From: a virus
Length of the DNA: 37,557 nt
IMG/VR virus record: IMGVR_UViG_3300012931_000049
Coordinates: 1 to 37,557 of that record
Direction: 5' to 3' (one strand)
The notes below the pieces were generated by a model. That model searched no databases. It saw only the letters and a program-made list of their open reading frames with translations, and had not been told where the DNA came from. This document shows, piece after piece, positions 23,532 to 35,200 of the stretch. The position numbers were made by a program, and so were the translations under genes. How positions within the stretch are numbered: the stretch's first letter is position 1; every line of letters starts with the position of its first letter.

Positions 23532-26500
23532 TAAAACGCCAAATGTTTGTCAATATTGGGTAGAAGAACCCAACCAATGTTTCTTTTGGGTGCAAGATGT
23601 ATCAAAAGGTGAATGTAAATATCCCCCTGATAAAGATGGCAGCGTTCCTCTCAGATACCCAGATTGTAATTGTATTGGTACCTATACACAATGTAATAAG
23701 TATAAAGCCGCCATTGAAGGAAAGACATGGCGTTGTATTTTACCAGATGCAGAAAGGACATCAGGTAAGAGAACCCCTGAAGGTGGCAAATATTGGAAGA
23801 TTGAATGGATAACTAGCTATAATAAGGGGGAATGCGATGGGGATGGTACATCCGTTACATGCTCTGGATATTCTCCGTATCATATGGCTTTTTCTACTAT
23901 TGCACCAGACGTTTCTGTATCTGGAACGTCTGATATTGATGGTATATATTCTGTAGCTCCGTCTGGATTAGATTTTAGACTCCCGCTATCATATGATGTG
24001 GCGTATGCTAGAGCTCAGCTGAGTAGATGTTATTGGTGGAATTCTTCTGCAGAATCTTTTTCTATTAATTCTACTACAGGTAAAATAGGCAATGTATCCA
24101 AAGGATGCACATATTCTAAGGATGAATCAATAGAAAAGTATTGGACTAAGCACTACTATGATGAAGATTTGGATATGTGGGTGCCTCCTTGTAATGGAGC
24201 TAAACCAGAGTGTCCTTATTATACAGGTGTATGTTGGGAATATTGTGTAGATTCAAAAATGCGCCAAGGAGATAAAGTATCAGCAGAACAGATACTTGAA
24301 TTGCGTTATTATATATATAAGGACCATTGGACTGATGAATTATTAAATAATTGTTTTTCAGACCCTCAAATAAAAGCGTGGTCTGGTACGCCTATACATA
24401 CGCAGGTTTCTTCTACTACACAGTCCGTTAACTATATAATAGACACTTGGGTGGTCTATTTAAAAAACTTTTCTTCTTTTAATGTTGATGCAGTTTGGAC
24501 ACCTCTTACTGCTGGTACTCAGGCTAATAATTTTGACGGAGATTACCCAGACTTGGTAAAGTCTATAAAAAGACTACCATTGAAGCCTATTATATGTAAT
24601 GTGTTTGATGTGGTATCATCCGAAAGTACTACAATTAGTGGCAATATTTTTGAAACAGGAGACATGAATCATAATACGGTATTGATATATGGAGATACTT
24701 TTTGGAGAGGTACTGATACATATGCTATCAATTTAAATGATCCTGATTTGTTTTTTTTACCTAAACAACAACTATTAAAGTATAATAGTTTGTTTGAAAT
24801 GAAAAATGCATTGGCTACTACTTCAGGGACTTCCAATGCGTATGAAACATTTTATAATACGTTGTCTTCGTATTTAGATTATACTATGCATGCTCTTTCT
24901 TCTAGTATGCCAATTAATTCAATTCCTAATACAGATGCTTTTTTTATAAATGTTAAAACATTTTTTGGTGATAATAATATATTGGTATTTGATAAAAATA
25001 GTGGTGTTTGGGAATATGATAAAATTAGTTTTACTAAAGTTTTTGTAGGAGGTATAATACAACAAACTGAGTTCTCTTTAACTGGAGCAGGTACTGTAGA
25101 TTATTTGCCATCTTATCAAGATGATTTTATGGCTTATGCTAATGAAAATGGAGTCATAACATTTGGTATACATCCACTGATATCATATAAAACATCTTTT
25201 TCTCCAATTGCGTATATTTATAACGATGCTGTACGGACTAGATTACCGGCTCTTAGTACTGTAGATCCTGAATTTGATACTTATATTGTTAATTATAAGC
25301 TTTATAAAATAACCTTTGGTACTAATATCATATTATCTGTTGGTAATGGCTTACAAATAATAGGTAATGCTGGTTATATGGTGTGCACTTTAAACGACCT
25401 TGAGTTTAAATTATCTAATATAATAAAGCCATGGGAAATAGAAGGTAAAATATACCTTGGTTATCCCGGTGGTTCTGAAGATGCATCTGATACTTTAATA
25501 GAAATGGAAATTGTAAAAAAATGCTCTGAGGATATGCCAGTTAATCAATTTATTATTAAACCCAAAGATATTAATGAATTTAAATCTGTTTGTAGTGGGG
25601 CTTATATAACAATAGACAATGTATACACTTATGAGAAAAGAAGTTTTGGCGATAGTTCTGATGGAGAATATATCAATGATGAATATGTGGGAGAGAACGA
25701 TGTAGTAGTAGATAGATCTGGACTAGCCATTTTATCTAGAGAAAATAATTTATTTACATTAACGAGATTTGGAGCTGATCCATTGATGATATCAGTGGCT
25801 TTGTGTGGGCCTTCTGGTAGAATAGTGGGTCATATTAAAACTAAGCTTATTACTTGGATTAGACAGCCGTATTGCAGAGATGTAGAAATTTATTATAATT
25901 GGGAAGCTTCTTATACTGAATATATGCTAGAACCACATATATATAATTATGGTAAACTTGGAGTAACTTATACGGTTGATCCTGATACTGGTCAGAACGC
26001 AGTGATAAATGTTCAATATGTTCCTCCTTGTGGTGACCACGACTTGAGTTATTTTTCAAGTAAAGGCGCAATGTGGTATCCTTATAGTGCGTGTGCAGAT
26101 GTGGCTAGGTATAATATAATAACTCAACTTACTGAAAATGATACTAGTATAATGGAAGTATTTACAGATGAAGATACATATGGATCACATGGGTCTTGGG
26201 ATATGCGTATGTTGGGACCATCAAATTATTATGGATATACTTGTGATACGCATGCCTCTATATGGTTGTGTAGATTCGAATGGTCTTATTGTAATAGAGA
26301 AAAAATAGGCGACGATAAAGGAAGTAGTAATATATTTGCAGGATATTGTAGATATAGAGGCGGTATAGATTCTATTGCTAAGCAGGATATTTTGAGTGAG
26401 GGTGGGTTGTTGCCTAAATTTGGAAATGTATATAGGGATTTTTTACGTAGTTATAGATCAATAGATAACATAGATTATTTTATGTTTTATGATAGTGATT

Positions 26501-28851
26501 CCATTTATCATCGTCATAGTAAATGGGTTCCTGCAAATGAGTGCTACACTGATTTAGATTTAGGTACATATACCTATGATTATCCATATAAGACTTATTC
26601 AAGTAGCGACTATTATGAAGATAATTCTTATTTTATGCATCCATTTGGTTTATTATTAGCTAATAGAACTATAGAGGGCATATATATAGGTGAGCAATTA
26701 AGTATAGATGATGAGACTGGCGATGTTTTACGATATAGTTTTGATGAGTTATTTTATACACATAGTTCTATCGCAGGTATTCAATATCCTTATCCTAAAA
26801 ATATATATTATAGCATGGTTAATGATGAATTAACACCTATAATTACTTGGTATACATATAAGGATTGCCCAGGTAAAGATACCAATTATTCTATTCAATG
26901 GGTATGGCGTGAGAAATGGAAGAATATAGTCAGGGAATCGCCATTAGTAAGTTCGGCTATAGACACTTCAACATATCAATATAAACATGGCCATAAAATA
27001 GCTACTGATACTAAAGATATTGATAGGATACCATCTCCTTACTATGAGTTATATGGTAAAGTATTAAAAGGTAGGCTTTTATTTCTTGATATAAATTATC
27101 CAGAATATAAGTATGATTATAAAATTGGAGAGCACGTATTGACGATAGAGGAAGGTGTGCATTATTTGTATTTTACAATCGATAATGGTAATATGTCATT
27201 GCAAATAGATAGTGGCCCAAAAAGATATTTTAATATGGATGGTACTTGGGTGTATAGTAGTCTTTATGATACTTGTACTACGTTTCCATGGGTAGAAGAT
27301 GTAACTTTGTTTGGTACTGGCTATAATTCTACCGACCCATCTTCAGATCGTGAAATAGAATTATATGATGATAACGGAGACCCATATTCAATGTATCATC
27401 AAAGAGGACTTAATGTAGTAATACAGCCAGATAACTTTAAATATTTGCCTTATATATCGGAGCTTGTCAGTGATCTTTATAAGTATGATATAAATGTATT
27501 AATAAATAGGGCTCCTGATTGTACGGAAGTTGACAATCATAGTCCATGGGCTAGTGTAATTGTAAATGAACTCTATCCAGTAAAATCGCACTATTACGAT
27601 TTGGAATATTGTTGTGAAGATATTGGAAACAACAATAAACTAATGATGACATATTATATGGGCGATTCTTTTGACCAATACTTATCGGCAATTACTATTA
27701 CTTTTAAGCATGGTAAACTTAGTAGTAATGAAAAAATATCAGGAGTGCCTTTTATAGGCACATTATATCATTTGCCTGGAATTGAATTTGAATATTCTAA
27801 TGACGGTGTTGTATGGACTACTGCTTACACTAATGATAATATGTATTTGTCAACTAAAGACAGTGATGATGCCTATAGTTTACTAGCGCACTATGACCTT
27901 GAGGTAGATCCTACAAAATTTTTGTCTGAACCTACTAAATATTTAAGAATATCTTTTAGAATATCACCTATAAGCGATGAGATTGAGTCTTATAATAATT
28001 TGAATAGTTATTGGGATTTCTGTGCTAATATAGTGCGTATAATATCTATAAAATTTTATTCAGGCGTCTTAGTAAATACTACGGAGACTCTTCAATCATA
28101 TGAGAGGAAGTATAATTATTCTTATGGTAATCACGGTGATATAGCTCCTCATGGAAATCTAACTAATGGAAGTTTGTTATATGTATCCGACTATGATAGG
28201 TCTACTGTTTATCAACAAGATACTTTGGAAGGCATGATAGGTACGTCTACACCAAGTTTTGGCGATATGACTAGTATGAATAAAGTAAGGGGAAGAATTA
28301 TGAAAGCGTGCCACAATGATGGAGAGCGCGTAGATGCCTCTACGGTGGAGCAGTTTGAACAAGAGCAGGTAAATATACATGATGCTATATCAATTGATTC
28401 TGGAAATACGTCATTTTCACTTCAATCTTTTACACCTCCTACTCTAGCGTCTGGTTTAAATCAAATGGGTCTATCTTATCCATCATGGTCATGTGCATTT
28501 AGTAATAATGTAGTAAGACCGCTTTCACCTATGATTAAACGTGATATATATTCATCTTGTGGGCATAAATGGGCTTTTGATCCTAGCACTGTAAAAAGAA
28601 CTCATTGTGGACCTAAAAGTACTCAGGATACTTTTGATTATATGTGGATAAATGTATGCACTAGCGCTAAATTAGGTAATTCTATTGATGCTGTAGTGGC
28701 CTATTATACTGGAACAGGTACTATTTTAGTTAATCCAGCGTATTTTCTTCAGGGATCTGATGCTGTTAGGTCTGTAATGCTTAATATATATTCTACTATA
28801 AATTCTACGAAATCAATGTCTGTTCCATCAGTAGTATTACCTATAAATTAA
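23524..28851 (+). CDS. Giant Cys-rich virion/adhesin protein, 1775 aa
   Basis: It starts within the previous gene, with AGAGGT at 23507-23512 as RBS. The first ~265 residues contain about 15 cysteines in short motifs (VCQYWVEEPNQCFFWV, DCNCIGTYTQCNKY, KPECPYYTGVCWEYC), unusual for a cytoplasmically assembled protein and suggestive of metal or disulphide knots. The middle (~300-1300) is a long, mostly beta, Tyr/Asp-rich region without recognised domains. At ~1370-1530 a discoidin-like unit is visible (YLSAITITFKHGK, then LPGIEFEYSNDGVVWTTAY, then YLRISFR). The C-terminal ~200 residues, including SPMIKRDIYSSCGHKWAF, are unrecognised. It is a probable large tail or fibre component; no enzyme motif was found. 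Confidence 0.7.
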   Translation: MANKTPNVCQYWVEEPNQCFFWVQDVSKGECKYPPDKDGSVPLRYPDCNCIGTYTQCNKYKAAIEGKTWRCILPDAERTSGKRTPEGGKYWKIEWITSYNKGECDGDGTSVTCSGYSPYHMAFSTIAPDVSVSGTSDIDGIYSVAPSGLDFRLPLSYDVAYARAQLSRCYWWNSSAESFSINSTTGKIGNVSKGCTYSKDESIEKYWTKHYYDEDLDMWVPPCNGAKPECPYYTGVCWEYCVDSKMRQGDKVSAEQILELRYYIYKDHWTDELLNNCFSDPQIKAWSGTPIHTQVSSTTQSVNYIIDTWVVYLKNFSSFNVDAVWTPLTAGTQANNFDGDYPDLVKSIKRLPLKPIICNVFDVVSSESTTISGNIFETGDMNHNTVLIYGDTFWRGTDTYAINLNDPDLFFLPKQQLLKYNSLFEMKNALATTSGTSNAYETFYNTLSSYLDYTMHALSSSMPINSIPNTDAFFINVKTFFGDNNILVFDKNSGVWEYDKISFTKVFVGGIIQQTEFSLTGAGTVDYLPSYQDDFMAYANENGVITFGIHPLISYKTSFSPIAYIYNDAVRTRLPALSTVDPEFDTYIVNYKLYKITFGTNIILSVGNGLQIIGNAGYMVCTLNDLEFKLSNIIKPWEIEGKIYLGYPGGSEDASDTLIEMEIVKKCSEDMPVNQFIIKPKDINEFKSVCSGAYITIDNVYTYEKRSFGDSSDGEYINDEYVGENDVVVDRSGLAILSRENNLFTLTRFGADPLMISVALCGPSGRIVGHIKTKLITWIRQPYCRDVEIYYNWEASYTEYMLEPHIYNYGKLGVTYTVDPDTGQNAVINVQYVPPCGDHDLSYFSSKGAMWYPYSACADVARYNIITQLTENDTSIMEVFTDEDTYGSHGSWDMRMLGPSNYYGYTCDTHASIWLCRFEWSYCNREKIGDDKGSSNIFAGYCRYRGGIDSIAKQDILSEGGLLPKFGNVYRDFLRSYRSIDNIDYFMFYDSDSIYHRHSKWVPANECYTDLDLGTYTYDYPYKTYSSSDYYEDNSYFMHPFGLLLANRTIEGIYIGEQLSIDDETGDVLRYSFDELFYTHSSIAGIQYPYPKNIYYSMVNDELTPIITWYTYKDCPGKDTNYSIQWVWREKWKNIVRESPLVSSAIDTSTYQYKHGHKIATDTKDIDRIPSPYYELYGKVLKGRLLFLDINYPEYKYDYKIGEHVLTIEEGVHYLYFTIDNGNMSLQIDSGPKRYFNMDGTWVYSSLYDTCTTFPWVEDVTLFGTGYNSTDPSSDREIELYDDNGDPYSMYHQRGLNVVIQPDNFKYLPYISELVSDLYKYDINVLINRAPDCTEVDNHSPWASVIVNELYPVKSHYYDLEYCCEDIGNNNKLMMTYYMGDSFDQYLSAITITFKHGKLSSNEKISGVPFIGTLYHLPGIEFEYSNDGVVWTTAYTNDNMYLSTKDSDDAYSLLAHYDLEVDPTKFLSEPTKYLRISFRISPISDEIESYNNLNSYWDFCANIVRIISIKFYSGVLVNTTETLQSYERKYNYSYGNHGDIAPHGNLTNGSLLYVSDYDRSTVYQQDTLEGMIGTSTPSFGDMTSMNKVRGRIMKACHNDGERVDASTVEQFEQEQVNIHDAISIDSGNTSFSLQSFTPPTLASGLNQMGLSYPSWSCAFSNNVVRPLSPMIKRDIYSSCGHKWAFDPSTVKRTHCGPKSTQDTFDYMWINVCTSAKLGNSIDAVVAYYTGTGTILVNPAYFLQGSDAVRSVMLNIYSTINSTKSMSVPSVVLPIN

Positions 28852-28867
28852 TTGGGAGAAGTTTTTA

Positions 28868-29254
28868 ATGTTTTCTATAAAATGCGATGATTGTGGATAT
28901 GACTTATATATAAATTATGATGATACTACGCGTCTTTATATGAAAAATAGTGAGTCGTATAGATTATTTAACGATGGCATTTTGGATGAAAGTGTCATTC
29001 CAAATTATATTGTATTTGAATGCTCTAAATGCCATAATAAATTTAATTTTAATTATAGGGATTGGGAGTCCAGATACCGTAGAGATTTAGCTATGCGTAT
29101 TATGGAAATAAAAAAAAGAGAAGCATTTAAACATTTAAATCCAGATACTGTTAAAGAGAGCTCTGGAATAGAATTTTGTGGGCAATGTATAGGATCAGAA
29201 AGCAATGGTAATTGCTTAGTAGATATTATAAAGCAATGTAGCGTAAGGAAATAG
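28868..29254 (+). CDS. Small protein with three CxxC pairs, 128 aa
   Basis: RBS GGGAG precedes ATG 28868. Three Cys pairs, CDDC (residues 6-9), CSKC (~53-56) and CGQC (~101-104), plus later cysteines, match zinc-ribbon-type sites. The pairs are separated by an aromatic/acidic segment (YDLYINYDDTTRLYM) and a basic helix (RYRRDLAMRIMEIKKREAF). It ends in TAG, one base before the start of the next giant gene. Its place between two giant fibre genes suggests an assembly factor or linker, but no family is recognised. Confidence 0.65.
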   Translation: MFSIKCDDCGYDLYINYDDTTRLYMKNSESYRLFNDGILDESVIPNYIVFECSKCHNKFNFNYRDWESRYRRDLAMRIMEIKKREAFKHLNPDTVKESSGIEFCGQCIGSESNGNCLVDIIKQCSVRK

Positions 29255-29255
29255 C

Positions 29256-32200
29256 ATGTCATATAATTTTCTAAGAGAAGCCAGGTCAATAAAAAATTCA
29301 TTTCTATGTAGATATGATACACTAGACGCCTATTCTTCTAATTTTGTTACAAATGGCGATGTTGATAGTTGGACAATTTATAACAATATATGTATGTATG
29401 GCTGTTGGAATGGTATATTATTTGGCACGGCTTACGATAGGGAATGCTATATAGGTAGGAGCACTTCATTGTTGCCTATTCCTGCCGAAACTTATTATAT
29501 TGTGCGTATATTAATGAAACTGACTAATAATAATACTCAGAAAACTGTAAGTGGGTTAACTACTGGGAGATTGCGGTGGACTTATGTTGGGGATACGTTG
29601 TGGGGCTCTGATAAGCAAATAGATTTTGATTTAGTTGATGATGATGCGTGGCATCTATATGAAATTAATGTTGGACCAAGCCAGTATTGGCAGGGCGATA
29701 TCAATAACCTGCGTGTGTACCCTTTTGTTGATGGATGGTCAGGAGATCAATTTGCTATAAAATATATAAAAATAACATCTATAGATGCATATGCATGCCA
29801 AAATACTCAATGCGAAAAATATTTATATTATTCTCACCCATGCCCATGGACTGGCGATCGTGGTAGTTGTGAAGCTGGTATTGGTAAGACTACTTATACC
29901 ACTATTTCAGGAGTAAGTGATAAATTAATATTAAATATTGATGGATACGGCGAAGAAAAATTTGATTTGGGGACTAATTTAAATTTTACTGCGGTAGAAA
30001 TGTCAAAATTAATTGCCAATAAAATAGCATCTATAAATATTGGGGGCTATAACTATTCTGAAGTAGAGTATTCTGAAAATGAGAAGTTAAAAATATATTC
30101 AGGCAATGTAGGTAATGATAGTACTGTATCTATATCTGACAATACCTGTGCGCGTGAACTTGGATTTTTTGATGCTGCGGGTAATAATATTTCTACTACT
30201 ACAACAGGTGTAGAGTCTGCTGATGGATTTGATTACGCCGCATCTCGTATGTTAACTTCTTTGGAAATAAATAGGATAACTGATGGAGATACAATATCAA
30301 TTTCTTATACACACGACCCAGACAAATATAGCGTAGAAGCCGGAAGACGCGATTTTAATGCTATTGGTACGCCAACACTAATATCTAGTCTAACCGATAA
30401 TACATCTTCTGATTATGCTTCTTTTGATAATACTGATAAAACTATTATAGATTTATCGCATCCAGTAAATAATAACGGACGACTAAATAGTATTTATGTT
30501 TATGGCAAGATATCTACTTTATCTAAAGTAAAAATACTTAGACCTTATCGCGACGGGACATTAAAAGTTATTTATAGCTTGGACTTACCTTTACAATCAT
30601 CCAGTTATATCTATACTTCTGTGCCTCTAAATTATAGATTAGATTGTGATGTATTAGTAAGCAAAGGTGATTTGATTGGTGTGTATAATGTTGATTTATA
30701 TGTAGGTACTTCTGCCAAAGGTTTACCTGATGCCATCTTTCATCAAGTAGTAGGAGATCCTTCGGTAGGAGATATTATTGATAGCGGTAAGATTCATTCT
30801 TTTGGTATTACAGGATTTGCTATTTATGCCAAAGGTAATAGACTACAAAATAATGTTATTCTTGATATAGACTTTGGTGATAGGATTAATATAGAAGAAT
30901 TAAATATCTATGGCAAAGAAGAGTCTAGTTCTTTTGAATATAATGTGGCGGCTTGCTTAGATACAAGTTGGTCTGTTAATTTATATGGTGGCACTCATCG
31001 ACATACTGGTACAAATATTTTGACAGCCCTGGGATGGACTAAATATCATACTAATGTGGCTTATGGTATTAGCTGTTTAGACGATTGTATTACTACGGCA
31101 GATAATGGCCAAGTGGGTGAGTCATATTCAGTTAATAGCTCTACTGGATTAGTTACGGCAGGGGATAACCACTCTTATTTTTATGTTAATGGTGATGCTG
31201 AATGGCTATATTCATATACATGCGATGGTAGACATGAATACTGTTATCCTAATTATTGTGATACTACTGATTTATTTATTACAGATCCAATATCTTTTAC
31301 TATGTATTTTCCATATAATTATACTATACCGATACATAGAAGTATAATCTATTTTAAAGAGATGGATAATTTTAGAAAAATTGAACTAGCGTATTATAGA
31401 GGAACTTCTTATGAATTAGGGAACGCTACGTATGATTCTACTATGCAGCGTGTGCCTAGTTATACCAGTATAAAATTAAATGGACTAATTCATTTACCTG
31501 ATGAAAGTGAGTTGAGTCCATATCTATTTAATAATCCAACCAACGATGACGCCATCTATGCTAGCGCAGATGGATTATCCGACTTAAGTAACCCCGAAGA
31601 ATTTGAAGCAGCCATGTATTCCGATTGGACTATCTTGGAGCATAATTTTGAGGCTATTGATTGCCAAGGATTTAGAATATTTACTAACAAACACCATAGC
31701 ACCAAGATAATAGAAATGGAATTATATAGTACAATTGATACGTTGGCTTCACTATCCGATAATGTTAATTTAATATTTTCTGATTATGGTGATGTGTGGA
31801 GCACTGCTCAATTTGTAGAAAGATCTTCCTCAGAATTAAGTGCATTTATTGGAGGAGCTCCTAGGTATATGAGGCTATCATTTGAATCATCCACATCATT
31901 CATTTTAAATGAGGTGGAATGTTTGGTTGGGGATCAAGTAAAATTATCGGATTGTGGGGACACTGTTTTATTAAACGACGCCAAATCTAATGCTATAGGG
32001 GCATCTACTGGTGTTTCTTTACAGAATGTTTATGGGGCTCCCTTTGATTTAATCGTGACCATTCCTGTAGAAGTTTCTAATAGCGAAGATTTGGTTTTTT
32101 GGAACAAATTAAATTCTGCGGAGGATGTAGATGACCCTCAAATTGGGCCTGGATGCAGACTATATAAAAGCGATGATTATTATATCGGTAATGATAATTT

Positions 32201-35200
32201 TCTTTGTTCTATAAATGCGCCTGCGTATGGATTAAAGAATTTAGTTAATGATAAAAAAGCTTATGTAAATAAATATATATATGATGAATGGTATGATGAA
32301 TATGGTACTTTATATAGTGGAGTCTCTATAGATTTTAATAACAGTGATAGAAAAAATATTAAATATTCAATGATAGATTTTTCGACATTTAATACTTATA
32401 GATATTATAAAATAGGCTTTGATAACATATCAAGTAATTTTAGTTTAAAAGATATAATACCTTATAAAAATGATGACCAATTATATATAGATAAAGTATC
32501 TCTAAGTGGTACATCTGATAGTGGTCTGGTAGAATACTTTATAGATTCTAATGGATTTAATCTTCCTACTTCATCTGGTACTACAACAGATATTACCACG
32601 GATGATGCGGTAGGGATTCATCTTACACCAACCGACGATGTGGTAAATAAAATAAAACTATTTCATACTGCTGCCAATTTAAATCAAGTTTCATTATACG
32701 GCAGTAATGATAATACTACTTATGACCTAATATCTTCATCTGGAACCATTACTACTAGTAATTCTAGTTGGTATGAATATTTTTCCATAGACCTAGAAAA
32801 AAGACATGACTTATCTATTATTCGTAATTATGGCAACGCTACTAATAAATTATCGTTGGGTATTACGGAAAATATAGATTTCTCTAATAGCGATACAGAC
32901 GACGTCTATGCTGTTAGTTGGGCAAATAGTACTTATAATGACGCACGCTGGGTAAGAATAAAATTATTATGCGGTGATGGGTCTGATAGGTATTTGAGAA
33001 AACTGGGAATATATCCAAACATTTCTACAGCATATTGTGTGGGTAGTAGCCCAGGGTATAATTGTGAATGGGAATCTTTGGGAACTATACTTTCAGAATA
33101 TAGTAATCCAGTAAATATTGCTTATGGCGCCACAATTTCTGGTAGTAGTTATATTCTAGACTATTACCCATCCAACGCTATAGATGGTTTTAATACTAAA
33201 TATGATTTTAGTTCTTGTTGGGGTGTTTCTGGAACTAATAATTATATTGAACTAGATTTTGGTGATACTTATAAGATAGATAAAGTTATTGCCTACAATG
33301 GATATGATACAGGAGATGCTGATTTTATAAACACGGCTTATAATTTTTCTGTATCTACTTTAGCTAGCGGATCGTCTTTTACTACAGTATTTTCAGTTAC
33401 TGGAAATGACACTCATAATAGAACTCATATATTTGATCCTGTATATGCTAGAAGAGCTAGATTCACTATTACAGCATATACTGCTAATAGAATTTTTTAT
33501 ACAAATTCAGATGGGGATAAAGAGTCATTTGTCCCAGCATTTTTAAGAGAGCTAGAAGTATTTACTTATATAGACGAAGGCTATGTAGATAGCGAAACGT
33601 GGCCTGTAGTGGCGATAGACCTTTTAGAATCTTTTAATATAACCGGTCATGATATAGTCAATCTGTCTACTCAAACCACAGAATCTGGAACAGATTGGGA
33701 TAATATAGATGATTATTTTAGATATTCCGATAGTATTTATTCGGACCCCCAAAAAGTAATTTTTAATAGGTCGGGAAGTGTTGTGTATGCTTATACCACT
33801 GCCTCTGCTACTGGAGATTTGGCTGATATTGCTACGGAATATACTTTTGATGACGCTGTGTATTTTGATGTTGGTGGATATAGCGTTAGTTGGAAAGCTT
33901 ACGACCCAACCACGGAAAATGAGATTAGTTTATATTTTATTGGACCTGATACTGTTTCAGTTAATGCCACAAATCTTGGGGATAGTGCTTATATAGATCA
34001 ACTTAGTACTGTATATATAAAAACGGCAGGAAAATATTCCATTAAAGCAGTACAGAATGAATCTATAGAAAATTCATGGGGGGCTAGTAATATTTCTATC
34101 TATAGAAGTGCTGGATTGGGCAGATGGATATCTATAACTAGAGATACTGCTACTAATTATTCTTTTAATGGTGATTCTGATGATTATGGATTAGATTACC
34201 TAAGCCAATTGAAGGTCTATGGTGATGAAAGATATGCTCCAACAGAACATTCTTTATGGTGGCAATCTATTTTAAGTACTTTGAGCAATGATGGTTATAT
34301 GGTGATGGCTGGCGCTAAATCCTTGAAAATAGAGTATCCAGCTTCTTCAGGCATAGATACACTACAAGTTATGGAGGCGGATGATTTTGGAGAAGATTTA
34401 TATTTTAGTCCGAAAGATTTTTTACATTTTTATTTATATGTAGACGATGCGACATATTTAGATACAACTTATGGCGATATAACATTTGGTTCTTTAAATG
34501 AAACGCCTACTTTTTATTATTTATGGACATTATCAGGAATAAATTTAGTGTCTGGATGGAATGATATAAAGTTGAAATTTGAAGATGCTAATGAGACCTA
34601 CCCTTATACTGATGTGGAAGAAATGTATAGTAGGATTAATACGTTATTGAATTTTAGAACTAATAATAGAAATATAAGATCTTTTAGGATGCGCTACAAA
34701 GGTATTGGCAATGCTTTTACTATGTATATTGATGATTTGAAAATACAGCGCAATCGATTTGAGGACACAACTAAATTTGGAAATGGTCTATGTTTAACTA
34801 ATACTGATTATTTAGAGGTACCATTGTCTAGTTTAAATTTAGAATATGGAAGCATGGAGTTTTATATCAAACTTTATACTAGTACTAATGGTACTGATAT
34901 TTTTGGAGATATGCTTTCTAGAGTTCTGTTTACATTTATAAATAATAATAATGATATGATATCGTTGGGTATAAAATCTGGCTTTTGGTTTTCGCTTCAT
35001 AGTGGAAATGCTAGGACTTCTTTGAATACGTTCGAAGTTACCTTGAATGATATACCATCTAGATATATGTACGATAGAGGTGAGGTGGTTCATATAGGTG
35101 TTTCGTGGAGTAATGATGGCACTCATATGGATAATGACGATACTATTAGATTATACTTAAATGGTGAAGCTGTATGTAGTGGTAAGACTACTTGGGAAGT

